Origin: JACVRW01 sp963757815
GTDB lineage: Bacteria; Actinomycetota; Thermoleophilia; Solirubrobacterales; Thermoleophilaceae
Assembly (NCBI GenBank): GCA_963757815.1
Contig: CAVWSN010000008.1
Span: forward strand, 52,182-116,181
Length of the DNA stretch: 64,000 nucleotides
Direction: 5' to 3'
Below, in pieces: positions 1-8,045 of the stretch; the first letter of the stretch is position 1; each line of letters starts with the position of its first letter. A model generated the notes under the pieces. That model was not told the origin of the DNA and did not search any database. It saw only the letters and a list, made by a program, of their open reading frames with translations. Both the position numbers and the translations under genes were made by a program.

Positions 1-157
1 AGACCGTCTCCTCGACCCGCTCGACGGTGCCTCGCTCGCTGTCGACGAGGACCCCCTCCGCGATCCCGGACTCGACGTCGCCCGGCCAGAGGACGACGAT
101 GCCGGCGAGGGTTGCCAAGGCGAGCACGGCCACTACGACGCCGAAGGCACGCGTCAC
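1..157 (-). CDS. YibE/F-like membrane protein, N-terminus only (runs off the left edge)
   Basis: The reverse strand reads from a GTG at 157 into the window edge. The visible 52 residues begin with one hydrophobic segment (VVVAVLALATLAGIVVLWPG) followed by a charged, soluble-looking start. This resembles the N-terminus of actinobacterial YibE/F-family membrane proteins, but only the first helix is visible. It starts 25 bases after the stop of the M23 peptidase on the same strand, so co-transcription is likely. I see no clear ribosome binding site. The family name is a guess from the helix and its flank. Confidence 0.4.
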   Translation of the reverse strand, partial: MTRAFGVVVAVLALATLAGIVVLWPGDVESGIAEGVLVDSERGTVERVEETV

Positions 158-182
158 GCGCCAAGTACAGCGCGGCGCTCGG

Positions 183-1346
183 CTAGAGGTAGCCGAGCGG
201 GTCCACCGGCGAGCCGCCCACGCGCGTCTCGAAGTGGAGATGGTCCCCGAAGCAGTGCCCGGTGCAGCCGACGTAGCCGATGACCTGGCCCTGACTCACG
301 CCCGCCCCGTTCGAGGTGGCGAAGCTCGACTGGTGCGCGTAACAGGTGGACAGGCTCGCGTTGTGCTGGATGCAGGTGTAGTTCCCGTAGCCGCCTACCC
401 AGCCCATGAGAGCCACGCGACCGGAGTCGGCGGCACGGATCGCCGTACCGCTCGGCACGGCGATGTCGATGCCGGCATGGAGGCGGCCCCAGCGCATGCC
501 GAACGGCGAGACGACCGGGCCGTTCACCGGCCAGACCAATGAGCCGCTCCCCTGCCGGATCGGTCCCGGCGCCGCGGCACCGGCCAGGGCCGCGGTGACC
601 CGCGCCTGCTCTGCCTCGAGCGCTCGCAGGTCGCCCTCGAGCGCCACTCGGCTCTGGCGCACCTGGCTGAGCGCTCCGCGCTTGGCCGCGCGAGTCGCTG
701 CCAGCTCATCACGGGAGCCCACGAGCTGGCCCTGGACGGCGGCGATCTGGTCGCGCCAGCGCAGGATGCGCTCGGCGGCGAGCTGTTCGCGCTCCTCGAG
801 CTCGGCGAGGCGCACCGCCTGTTCGCGGGCGCGGTCACGCAGCACCCGCACCTCGTTGGTGATCTCCCGGTCCTGCTCGGAGATCCGCTCCAGGAACTCG
901 GCGCGCTCGAGCAGGTCGCCGAAGCCGTCCGCCTCGAGCACCACGGTCAGGGCGTCCGGGGCATCCGCCTTGTAGATCTCGACGAGCCGCGCGGCGAGCA
1001 CCTTGCGCGCGGTCGCGAGCTCCGAGCGCAGCGTCTCGAGCCGGTCGCGCGCCTCCTCGAGCCGGTCGCGCACCTCGAGCAGCTCGGCCTTCTGCGCATC
1101 GAGGCTCGCCTGCGCCCGGTCGAGCCGCTTCTGCGTCGCGCCGATCTCCCCCTGGAGCGCCTCGATACGGGTGCTGAACCCCTGGATCGTGGTCGACAGG
1201 ACCCCCTCGCGGCGCTTCTTCTGCTCGATCTGGCTGCGCTTCTCCTCGATTCGCTCCGACAGCGGCGGGGCCGACAGCCCCGGCAGCGGCAGCAGCAGAT
1301 AGGCCGAGAGGGCCAGCGCGATGGGAAGCCAGAAGGTCTTCTTCAT
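183..1346 (-). CDS. Secreted M23 peptidase with coiled-coil region (EnvC/NlpD-like)
   Basis: Predicted peptidoglycan endopeptidase or hydrolase activator. A signal peptide (MKKTFWLPIALALSAYLLLP) is followed by about 200 residues of Glu/Arg/Leu-rich coiled coil and a C-terminal LytM/M23 domain. The zinc-site motifs are visible: HAGID in the first strand and HLHFE (the HxH motif) near the end. This coiled coil plus M23 order is that of EnvC-type cell-separation factors. I chose the ATG at 1346 because it puts a normal signal peptide at the N-terminus; an in-frame GTG at 1367 directly after GGGGAGG is the alternative. The YibE/F-like gene follows downstream. Confidence 0.85.
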   Translation of the reverse strand: MKKTFWLPIALALSAYLLLPLPGLSAPPLSERIEEKRSQIEQKKRREGVLSTTIQGFSTRIEALQGEIGATQKRLDRAQASLDAQKAELLEVRDRLEEARDRLETLRSELATARKVLAARLVEIYKADAPDALTVVLEADGFGDLLERAEFLERISEQDREITNEVRVLRDRAREQAVRLAELEEREQLAAERILRWRDQIAAVQGQLVGSRDELAATRAAKRGALSQVRQSRVALEGDLRALEAEQARVTAALAGAAAPGPIRQGSGSLVWPVNGPVVSPFGMRWGRLHAGIDIAVPSGTAIRAADSGRVALMGWVGGYGNYTCIQHNASLSTCYAHQSSFATSNGAGVSQGQVIGYVGCTGHCFGDHLHFETRVGGSPVDPLGYL

Positions 1347-1489
1347 AGGGAGTCGGGCGCCCTTCACCCTCCCCTGGTTTTCCTACCTATGCAGGGGAAT
1401 TCGGCGCCCGGAACGCGGCCACCTTAGCAAGGGAAGTCGCGCTGGCAAGCGGTTTTCCTCGACTTGCAAGGCGTCCTGCAGCGACTCAC

Positions 1490-1495
1490 TAATCT
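1490..1495 (+). promoter_or_regulatory. -10 box of htpX
   Basis: TAATCT matches the actinobacterial -10 pattern TAnnnT and ends 8 bases before the htpX ATG at 1504, so the transcript should start at or almost at the start codon. No Shine-Dalgarno sequence is visible. The same 8-base spacing recurs at 14363 and 37518. Confidence 0.4.
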
Positions 1496-1503
1496 TCCTT
1501 CAA

Positions 1504-2400
1504 ATGGCACAAACGAAGGCAGTCTTCCCTCGCGACAAGGGTCTCCAGGCCCGGATGCTCCTGACGCTGTTCCTGCTCGGGCTCCTGTACGTCGCATTCA
1601 TCGGAGTGCTCGCCACGGCCGGCGCCGGGGTCATCACGATCGTCGTGGTGATGGGCGCGCTCTCGTTCGCGCAGCTCTTCTTCTCCGACAAGCTCGCGCT
1701 GTCAGCGATGGGCGCCAAGCAGGTCTCTCCCGAGGAGGCGCCGGGGCTGCACGCGATGATCGAGCGGCTCTGCATCCAAGCCGACCTGCCCAAGCCCAAG
1801 ATCGCCGTGGCCGACACCGACATGCCGAACGCCTTCGCGCTCGGCCGCTCGCAGAAGAGCGCGACGGTCTGCGCCACCACCGGGATCATGCGCAGGCTCT
1901 CCCCGAGCGAGCTCGAGGGCGTGATGGCGCACGAGCTATCGCACGTCAAGCACCGCGACGTCCTGATCATGACCATCGCGAGCTTCTTCGCGAGCCTCGC
2001 GGCGATTATGCTGCAGTTCGGCTTCTTCTTCGGCGGCGGCGGCGACGACGAGAACCCGAGCATCCTCGTCATCCTGCTCGTCTCGTTCCTCGTCTACATC
2101 ATCTCGTTCTTCCTGATGATGGCCCTGTCGCGCTACCGCGAGTTCGGGGCGGACCGCGGCGCGGCGATCGTCACGGGCCGCCCGAGCGCTCTCTCGTCCG
2201 CGCTGGTAAAGATCTCGGGCGCGATGCAGACCGTGCCCACTGCGGACCTGCGCGAGGCGGAACGTCTGAACGCGTTCTTCATCGTGCCGGCGAGCGTGAA
2301 GGGCTCGCTGCAGAACATCTTCTCCACGCACCCGCCGATGGAGAAGCGCATCGAGCGCCTGCAGCAGCTCGAGCGCCAGCTCCAGGGCACCGCGGCCTAG
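1504..2400 (+). CDS. htpX: M48-family membrane protease HtpX
   Basis: Integral-membrane zinc metalloprotease for quality control of damaged membrane proteins. 298 aa, the usual HtpX length. Two N-terminal transmembrane segments are followed by the zinc motif HELSH (about residue 140), a central hydrophobic hairpin, and the downstream zinc-ligand segment around REFGADR. I chose the ATG at 1504 (MAQTKAVFPRDKG) because the reading frame upstream has no family character and a -10 box lies just before this codon. PspAB follows after 2 bases, and HtpX next to PspAB is a common pairing in actinobacteria, consistent with a membrane-stress role. Confidence 0.93.
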   Translation: MAQTKAVFPRDKGLQARMLLTLFLLGLLYVAFIGVLATAGAGVITIVVVMGALSFAQLFFSDKLALSAMGAKQVSPEEAPGLHAMIERLCIQADLPKPKIAVADTDMPNAFALGRSQKSATVCATTGIMRRLSPSELEGVMAHELSHVKHRDVLIMTIASFFASLAAIMLQFGFFFGGGGDDENPSILVILLVSFLVYIISFFLMMALSRYREFGADRGAAIVTGRPSALSSALVKISGAMQTVPTADLREAERLNAFFIVPASVKGSLQNIFSTHPPMEKRIERLQQLERQLQGTAA

Positions 2401-2402
2401 CC

Positions 2403-2975
2403 TTGGGCTTCCTCGACGCGATCTTCGGGTCCAAAGGCAAGCTCAAGGGGCCCGCCGCGGACCGTCTCTTCGCGATGACGACCGCGTGGGTGACGCTCGA
2501 TACGTCCCTCGGGTTGAAGCACAAGGAGACCGCCGGGATCGTGTTCCAGCCGCTCGGCACGGCCGACTTCCAGGGGATCCTCGCCGAGACGGAGGAGCTC
2601 CTCGCCGGCACCGCCGCCGAGACCGGGAGCACCGTCGAGAGCAAGGAGGACGAGTTCGGCTACCGCTGGCTCGTGCTGCACGACCCCGACTTCGAGGACC
2701 TCGTGGTGGCGCTCAACACCGTCTCCGTGCAGCTCCAGGGAGGCGGCTACGGGGACCGGCTGCTGGCGGCGGTGTTCGCCTTCGAGGAGAACGGCAAGCC
2801 GGTCTACTTCATCTACAACTTCAAGCGCGGTGCCTTCTACCCGTTCGTGCCCGCGCCGGGCGAGCAGGCGCGCGACAACGAGCGCGAGCTGCGCATTAAG
2901 GCACAGCTGGGCGCCGAGCTCCCGTTCGAGGAGGACATCGGACGCTGGTTCCCGCTGTGGGACGTGCCGTTGTAG
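2403..2975 (+). CDS. pspAB: PspA-associated protein PspAB
   Basis: 190 aa. Starts at TTG 2403 (LGFLDAIFG), immediately after the htpX stop. It matches the PspAB pattern throughout: a GFLDAIFG start, a central DEFGYRWLVL block, a KRGAFYPF block, and a C-terminus close to RWFPLWDVPL. The function of PspAB is poorly known; the family is defined by its association with the PspA membrane-stress system and HtpX-like proteases. The partners PspA and PspAA lie 1-2 kb away on the opposite strand. The start is inferred from the conserved N-terminus. Confidence 0.88.
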   Translation: MGFLDAIFGSKGKLKGPAADRLFAMTTAWVTLDTSLGLKHKETAGIVFQPLGTADFQGILAETEELLAGTAAETGSTVESKEDEFGYRWLVLHDPDFEDLVVALNTVSVQLQGGGYGDRLLAAVFAFEENGKPVYFIYNFKRGAFYPFVPAPGEQARDNERELRIKAQLGAELPFEEDIGRWFPLWDVPL

Positions 2976-2977
2976 GC

Positions 2978-3694
2978 ATGTCCGTGTACCGCGAGCACGC
3001 TCCGGCGCCGGACCTGGCCGGGCTCGTGGCGTGTACGTGGGAGCGGCGCGGCGCGAGCGCCGGCGAGGTGCGTGTGCTTCCCGACGGATGTGCGGACCTC
3101 GTGTGGTCGAGGAGCGGCGGGCTAAGGATCGCCGGGCCGGACACCGGACCGGTCGTCTACGAGCTCGAGCCCGGCTACGAGGCCGCCGGCCTGCGGCTGC
3201 GTCCCGGCGCCGCCGGCAGCGTGCTCGGCATCCCGCTCGCCGAGATCCGCGACCAGCGCGCTCCGCTCGAGTGGCTCTGGGGCCGTGACGCCGCGCTGCT
3301 CGAAGAACGCCTCGCTCTCTCCGAGCCCGGCGACCGCCGACGTCTCCTCGAGCAGGCGGTCCGCCCGCTGGCCCGCGAGGCCGAGCCCGACCCGCTCGTC
3401 GTCGCGAGCCTGGGGCTGCTCGGCCGGCGCGAGAGCAGCGTCGCCGAGCTCAGCCGCACGCTCGCAATCGGCGAGCGCGCCCTACGGCGCCGCTTCGACC
3501 GCGCGATCGGCTACGGGCCGAAGAAGCTCGACCGCATCATCCGCTTCCGCCGCTTCCTGCATCGGGCGGGCTCGCGCCGCGAGGAAAGCCTGGCCGAGAC
3601 CGCATTCGAGCTCGGCTACGCGGACCAGGCCCACCTGACGCGGGAGTGCCGCCGGCTGTCGGGGCTGACGCCCGGCGATTTGCTCGGCGCCTAG
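2978..3694 (+). CDS. AraC-family transcriptional regulator with DUF6597-like N-domain
   Basis: 238 aa. The N-terminal half (VLPDGCADLVWS and GLRLRPGAA segments) resembles the sensor domain of AraC regulators of the DUF6597 type. The C-terminal half carries the double helix-turn-helix, with ETAFELGYADQAHLTRECRR as the second HTH and the terminal RLSGLTPGDLL motif. The ATG at 2978 follows the pspAB stop by 2 bases, so it is probably the last gene of htpX-pspAB-araC. Its place between the two arms of the Psp set makes it a candidate regulator of that set (inference). Confidence 0.82.
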   Translation: MSVYREHAPAPDLAGLVACTWERRGASAGEVRVLPDGCADLVWSRSGGLRIAGPDTGPVVYELEPGYEAAGLRLRPGAAGSVLGIPLAEIRDQRAPLEWLWGRDAALLEERLALSEPGDRRRLLEQAVRPLAREAEPDPLVVASLGLLGRRESSVAELSRTLAIGERALRRRFDRAIGYGPKKLDRIIRFRRFLHRAGSRREESLAETAFELGYADQAHLTRECRRLSGLTPGDLLGA

Positions 3695-3699
3695 GTCAC

Positions 3700-3894
3700 T
3701 TAGCGGGTGCCGCGCGTCCAGGAGTCCATCGACACGCGCGCGTCCCGTCCCGACGCGCTGCCGGGTCCGAAGGCGCCGGGCGCGTCGCTGTACGCGTTGC
3801 GGTAGGGGTGCTCCGCGATGCCGCTTCCGCTCACCGTGTAGTAGCCGTACACGACTCCGACGAACATGACTGCGCAGAAGATCAGGATCTCCAC
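3700..3894 (-). CDS. Small single-pass membrane protein, 64 aa
   Basis: Starts at GTG 3894 behind a good ribosome binding site (AGGAGA, 5 bases upstream). The first 20 residues form one transmembrane helix (MEILIFCAVMFVGVVYGYYT), followed by a hydrophilic Gly/Ser/Arg-rich tail. It lies downstream of and on the same strand as pspA-pspAA, and tail to tail with the AraC gene (5 bases apart). The strong binding site and clean helix make it a likely real gene. I do not recognise a named family. Confidence 0.6.
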   Translation of the reverse strand: MEILIFCAVMFVGVVYGYYTVSGSGIAEHPYRNAYSDAPGAFGPGSASGRDARVSMDSWTRGTR

Positions 3895-4022
3895 GGCTTC
3901 TCCTAACAGGGCGGTTCCGGGGGACCAAGAGCGTCCCGCACCGGGCCGGCCGGCTGTGTGACGCTGGTCACAAGAGGGCTAGTCGACCAGCGCGCCGCAG
4001 CTGACGTTGACGGTGGCCGCGG

Positions 4023-4301
4023 TCAGTCCGGGATCAGGCCGTCACCCGTGAACTCGCCCTGCGCCTCGGCGAAGGAGATGTCCCGCGGGGGCAGGATCAC
4101 GTCCGACTCGACCAGCTCGTCGTCCTCCAGTGCGTTGCCGTCGCTCGCCACGAGCTCCAGCATCTGCGACCAGAGCTCGCGGAAGCCGGTCTCGTCGCCC
4201 TGTTCGACGGCCGCCACCGCGCGGTTGTCGAGCTCGTTCAGGCGCTCCGAATCCTGGTCCGGCAGCCTGAACTGCCCCTCCCCCGCGACCCGGACGATCA
4301 C
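4023..4301 (-). CDS. pspAA: PspA-associated protein PspAA
   Basis: 92 aa, full length for the family. It begins MIVRVAGEGQFRLPD and ends with a DVILPPRD block and GDGLIPD, the hallmarks of PspAA in actinobacteria. The ATG overlaps the end of pspA by 4 bases, indicating tight translational coupling. PspAA is an accessory protein of the PspA/IM30 membrane-protection system; its molecular role is not established. The call rests on the conserved N- and C-terminal blocks plus linkage to pspA. Confidence 0.9.
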   Translation of the reverse strand: MIVRVAGEGQFRLPDQDSERLNELDNRAVAAVEQGDETGFRELWSQMLELVASDGNALEDDELVESDVILPPRDISFAEAQGEFTGDGLIPD

Positions 4302-5053
4302 GCGTTCTCCTTCCCCTGCTCGAGCGCGGGCGAGTCGCCGCCGCCCGAGGCGAGCTCGGCCTTCATCTTGGAGAGCTCGTCATCCACCTGGGCGCCGCTA
4401 GTGAGCTCCTGGAGCTGCTTCTCGATGTCGTCCTGACCTGAGCCGAGCTGCGTGATGTCGTCGAACGTGCCGGCCGCCTCGAGCTCCTCGACGGCGCCCG
4501 CGCGGGCGCGCATGGTCTCGGTCTTCTCCTCGGCTCGCTGCATCGCGAGCCCGAGGTCGGCCATCTCCTCGCCCACCCCGCTCGCGGCCTCCGAGATCTT
4601 CACCTGGGCCTCCGCCGCGGAGTACTGCGCCTTGATGACCTCCTTCTTCGTCCGGAAGGCCTCGATCTTCGTGCGCAGCTTCTGCTCGTTCTCGGTCAGC
4701 TTCTCCTGCTGCCCCTCGAGCTCGGTGATCTGTGTGTCCAGTGACTGCAGCTCCGTCTGCGCGAGCGTCTTGCGCTCGAGCGCCATGCGGGCGAGGTCCT
4801 CGCGCCCCTGCGACAGCGCCTGGCGGGCCTGCGTGTCGAGCTTGACCACCTGCTGCTCGAGCTTCGTCGACTGCATCTGCAGGCGCTTCTTCGCGGTGAC
4901 CACGTCGGCGATGCCCTTCTTGACGTTCTGGAGCATCTCGACCTGCTTCTGGTAGCCGTAGTCGAGCGTCTCGCCGGGATCCTCGGCCCGATCGAGCATT
5001 CTCGAGATCTTCGACTTGATGACCGTGGACATGCGTCCGCCGAGCCCAGGCAT
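4298..5053 (-). CDS. pspA: PspA/IM30 family phage shock protein
   Basis: 251 aa of nearly continuous helix and coiled coil with the PspA start MSTVIKSKISRMLDRAEDP and the early motif LDYGYQKQVEMLQNVKKGI. PspA/IM30 proteins bind and remodel stressed inner membranes as ESCRT-III-like polymers. The start at 5053 is supported by AAGGAGGAG just upstream; an internal Met (residue 8) would give the more usual N-terminus. It is first in an operon with pspAA and perhaps the small membrane protein, convergent with htpX-pspAB-araC. Confidence 0.94.
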   Translation of the reverse strand: MPGLGGRMSTVIKSKISRMLDRAEDPGETLDYGYQKQVEMLQNVKKGIADVVTAKKRLQMQSTKLEQQVVKLDTQARQALSQGREDLARMALERKTLAQTELQSLDTQITELEGQQEKLTENEQKLRTKIEAFRTKKEVIKAQYSAAEAQVKISEAASGVGEEMADLGLAMQRAEEKTETMRARAGAVEELEAAGTFDDITQLGSGQDDIEKQLQELTSGAQVDDELSKMKAELASGGGDSPALEQGKENA

Positions 5054-5188
5054 TCCACTCCTCCTTGGAGCTTGCGTTTCGATGCCGCGCCTCTTCCGAG
5101 ACGGGCCACCAAGACTAATGGCCGCGGGCCGGCGGCCGCGGGCGCACCGTCGATCGTGCCGCGCCGGATAGGGTGGCGCCCCTCCGGC

Positions 5189-5680
5189 ATGGACCCGAAG
5201 CCCGCCTCACACTCGATCTCCGTCCTCAGCCGTTGGATGGGAATCGGCGACGCCAACATCGCCGGCAACGTCCACGGCGGCGTGATCCTGCACATGTGCG
5301 ACGAGGTGGCGGGGATCGCGGCGCTGCGCCACTCCGGTCGCCGCTGCGTGACCGCCGGAATGGACCGCATGACGTTTCGCAACCCGGTCTATGTCGGCTC
5401 GCTGGTGACGGTCAAGGCGACCGTCAACGCGGCCTGGCGGACCTCGATGGAGGTGGGCGTGCGGGTCGAGTCGGAGGACATCCGGAGCGGCGAGGTCACG
5501 CACACCTCGGCCGCCTACCTGACGATGGTCGCCCTCGACGACGAGGGACATCCGACCGAGGTCCCGCCGGTCAAGCCGGAGACGGCCGACGAGCAGCGCC
5601 GCGGCCGCGAGGCTCAGCTGCGCCGCGACAACCGGCTCGCCGAACGCCGGCGGATCGAGGAGGACCGGGCGCGGGAGTAG
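5189..5680 (+). CDS. Acyl-CoA thioesterase, hotdog fold (YciA/Acot type)
   Basis: 163 aa. The hotdog signature is clear: GDANIAGNVHGGVILHMCDE, where the G-x-VHGG helix holds the CoA-binding and catalytic Asp/Glu region, followed by DRMTFRNPVYVGSLV. Such enzymes hydrolyse short to medium acyl-CoA thioesters in the cytoplasm. The C-terminus is a charged Arg/Glu tail. I chose the ATG at 5189 because the hotdog domain begins a few residues later; the reading frame upstream is Arg/Gly-rich without homology. It faces away from pspA. Confidence 0.85.
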   Translation: MDPKPASHSISVLSRWMGIGDANIAGNVHGGVILHMCDEVAGIAALRHSGRRCVTAGMDRMTFRNPVYVGSLVTVKATVNAAWRTSMEVGVRVESEDIRSGEVTHTSAAYLTMVALDDEGHPTEVPPVKPETADEQRRGREAQLRRDNRLAERRRIEEDRARE

Positions 5681-5684
5681 GAGG

Positions 5685-6167
5685 CTAAACGGTCTCGCCC
5701 GGCTGCGGCTCCTCCCCGGGGAGCTGCACGAACTCGCTGAACCTGCCGTCGCGGAAGGCGAAGCGGACCTTGACGATGCCGGCGCACGGTCCCCCGGGGC
5801 CGGCGCGCAGCCTGAAGCTGGCCAGGACCTTGGCGCCCTCGTCCTCGACCTTGGTCAGGTCGGCGCGACAGGGCAACCCGGAGTTCCACAGACGCGCGGC
5901 CGCCCGGTCGCGCAGCCGGTAGGGGATGCCCTGGTCGATAAGCGCGCCTCGCACGAAGAACGTGGCGGCGTGGTCGTAGTCGCCTCGGTTGAGTGCCCCG
6001 AGCCAGTCCCGGATCAGGCGGCCCTCGTCTGACCCCGTGCCGGTCCCCTCGCGCTCCGCGGCGGGCGGCCGCGCGGCCTCCGGTTTGTCCGCATCGCCGT
6101 CGCCCGCATCGCATCCCGAGAGGGCGGCGAGCACGGCTAAGACGGCGATGAGGTGCGCCGGGCGCAC
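5685..6167 (-). CDS. Putative lipoprotein with SnoaL/NTF2-like domain
   Basis: 160 aa from a GTG at 6167. The N-terminus is a lipoprotein signal (VRPAHLIAVLAVLAALSGC) with the lipobox LSGC, then a Gly/Asp/Ala/Pro linker. The body (IRDWLGALNRGDYDHAATFF, then alternating beta segments ending in VRFAFRDGRFSEFVQLP) looks like an NTF2/SnoaL-type alpha+beta barrel. Function is unknown; these are usually surface-anchored ligand-binding domains. It lies downstream of the ABC exporter on the same strand, about 50 bases away, and may belong to that transcript. Confidence 0.65.
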   Translation of the reverse strand: MRPAHLIAVLAVLAALSGCDAGDGDADKPEAARPPAAEREGTGTGSDEGRLIRDWLGALNRGDYDHAATFFVRGALIDQGIPYRLRDRAAARLWNSGLPCRADLTKVEDEGAKVLASFRLRAGPGGPCAGIVKVRFAFRDGRFSEFVQLPGEEPQPGETV

Positions 6168-6216
6168 ACCCCGGAGGGTACGCCCGGCGCACCGGCGCCA
6201 TTCGAAGTTGGCGCGC

Positions 6217-6993
6217 CTACAAGGAGCGCTGGTAGCGCTCGAGCGCCCGCAGCGCGAACCAGGCGCACAGCGCCAGGAACCCGGTGAGGAGGCCGGCGCG
6301 GGTGAGCACCACGTCCCAGCCGCCATCGCCGAGCGCCGCCGCGCGGGCCCCCTCGACCGCCCACTCGAGCGGGTTGAAGTCCGCCACCGTGCGCATCCAG
6401 TCCGGCATCAGCTCCGGCTGCATGAACGTCGAGGACAGGAACGACAGCGGCAGCTGCAGGAACGTCAGCGTCGCGATCAGCGTCTCTTCCTTGCGCGCCG
6501 TCAGCGCGAAGCCGATCGACAGGGTGCCGAAGCACGCCCCGATCAGCACGGCGATCCCGATCATCGCGAGCACGCCGGGCACGCCGTTCGCGAAGCCCGC
6601 GCCCGCCACCATCGCGATCCCGACGATGATCAGCGACTGGATCGCGATCGTCACCGAGTTCTGGGCCACGCGGCCGGCGATCAGCGCGCCGCGGCTGATC
6701 GGGGTCACGAGCAGCCGGTCGGTCACGCCGCGGTCGAGGTCCTCGATCACGGGCATGCCGCCCCAACCCGCCGAGAAGAACGCCGTCATCACGATGATGC
6801 CCGGCGCTATGAACTCGACGTAGGACTCGGTCCCGAAGCCGGGGATGTCCGAGACGACCTCGAACAGCGAGCCGAACAGCAGCAGCCAGATGATCGGCTG
6901 GACGAGCGTGACCGCGATCCACCACGGCTGCCGCCAGAGCTGCAGCAGGTGGGTCGCCGTCATGTATCGGGTGTGTCGAATCAGGGCCGTCAT
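6217..6993 (-). CDS. ABC-2 type permease of a drug/antibiotic exporter (DrrB-like)
   Basis: 258 aa with six predicted transmembrane helices typical of ABC-2 membrane subunits: the amphipathic start MTALIRHTRYMTATHLLQLWRQP, a conserved EDLDRGVTDRLLVTPISR loop, and a late FNPLEWAVEGAR segment that is characteristic of DrrB-like permeases. It overlaps the ATPase gene by 4 bases. Together they should form a (2+2) exporter for a hydrophobic compound. The substrate cannot be read from sequence. Confidence 0.9.
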   Translation of the reverse strand: MTALIRHTRYMTATHLLQLWRQPWWIAVTLVQPIIWLLLFGSLFEVVSDIPGFGTESYVEFIAPGIIVMTAFFSAGWGGMPVIEDLDRGVTDRLLVTPISRGALIAGRVAQNSVTIAIQSLIIVGIAMVAGAGFANGVPGVLAMIGIAVLIGACFGTLSIGFALTARKEETLIATLTFLQLPLSFLSSTFMQPELMPDWMRTVADFNPLEWAVEGARAAALGDGGWDVVLTRAGLLTGFLALCAWFALRALERYQRSL

Positions 6994-7973
6994 CCGGCCA
7001 CCTCCTCCTTCTTCTCGGCGCCCGCGTCGGCCTCTCCGAACGAGCGGCCCGCGTAGCGCAGGTAGACATCGTCGAGCGACGGCCTGGCGACGGTCACCGA
7101 CGCCACCGCCACGCCGTGGGTGTCGAGCGCGGCCAGCACCGCGGGCACCGCCCGGGCGCCGTCCTCGGCTCGCGCGCGGACCGTACGGCCGTCGACGCTG
7201 ATCTCAGCGATCCCGGGGATGCGCTCGAGCACCGGCCCGGCCCCATTCAGCTCCGCCTGGTCGAGCTCGACCTGGACGGCGTCGCCGCTGAGCTCGCGCT
7301 TGAGCTCATCGGGCGATCCGGTCGCCACGACCTTGCCGCGGTCCACGATCGCCAGCTGCGCCGCCAGCCGATCCGCTTCCTCCAGGTAATGGGTGGTGAG
7401 GAGAACGGTCATGCCCTCCTCGCGGCCGAGCCGCTCGATCTCCTGCCACATGTCGGCCCGCACCTCGGGGTCGAGCCCGGTGGTGGGCTCGTCGAGGAAC
7501 AGGACCCGCGGCCGGTGGACGAGCGCCAGCGCGATGTCGAGCCGGCGCTCCATGCCGCCCGAGAAGCCGCGCACGATGCGGTCGGCTGCCTCAGAGAGGC
7601 CGAAGCGCTCGAGGAGCTCGTCGATCCGCGCCTCGCGCTCGGTCCCGCGCATCCCGTGCAGCCGCGCGCTCAGGCGCAGGTTCTCCCTGGCCGTGGCCTC
7701 ACGGTCGGCGCCGGCCCGCTGGCCGACGACGCCGATCGCGTTGCGCACCTTGGCCGGATCGGCCAGCACGTCGTGGCCCGCGACCCGCGCGCTGCCCGCG
7801 TCCGGCCGGGCCAGCGTGGTCACGATCCGCACCGCGGTCGACTTGCCGGCTCCGTTCGGACCCAGGAGGCCGAACACGGTTCCTTCCTCCACCGCGAACG
7901 ACAGGCCGTCCAGGGCCCGAACATCGCCCGGGTAGGTCTTGAAGAGGTCTTCTGCCTCAATCGCCCTTGTCAC
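6990..7973 (-). CDS. ABC exporter ATPase (DrrA-like)
   Basis: 327 aa nucleotide-binding subunit. Walker A GPNGAGKST, signature GFSGGMERRL, Walker B VLFLDEPTTGLDP and the H-loop LLTTHYLEEAD are all present. The C-terminal extension after residue 220 is the DUF4162/DrrA type that helps couple to the permease. It is divergently transcribed from a MarR gene across a 70-base palindrome-rich region with a good -10 box (TATGAT, complement of 8019-8024), so MarR repression with release by the exported compound is the likely regulation (inference). Confidence 0.93.
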   Translation of the reverse strand: MTRAIEAEDLFKTYPGDVRALDGLSFAVEEGTVFGLLGPNGAGKSTAVRIVTTLARPDAGSARVAGHDVLADPAKVRNAIGVVGQRAGADREATARENLRLSARLHGMRGTEREARIDELLERFGLSEAADRIVRGFSGGMERRLDIALALVHRPRVLFLDEPTTGLDPEVRADMWQEIERLGREEGMTVLLTTHYLEEADRLAAQLAIVDRGKVVATGSPDELKRELSGDAVQVELDQAELNGAGPVLERIPGIAEISVDGRTVRARAEDGARAVPAVLAALDTHGVAVASVTVARPSLDDVYLRYAGRSFGEADAGAEKKEEVAG

Positions 7974-8005
7974 GCTTGCTCCTTCACTCCTTCGGGTGTA
8001 GGATT

Positions 8006-8045
8006 ATTCGAACTTCGGATCATACTAACTTCGAAACATTCGAAT
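8006..8045. promoter_or_regulatory. Divergent MarR operator/promoter region
   Basis: ATTCGAA (8006-8012) and TTCGAAT (8039-8045) form a perfect 7-bp inverted repeat around the divergent promoters, with two inner ACTTCG copies (8012-8017 and 8028-8033). The right arm overlaps the marR start codon. A -10 box TATGAT for the exporter (reverse strand, 8019-8024) and a TAACTT box for marR (8026-8031) both lie inside, so a bound repressor would block both directions. Confidence 0.6.
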
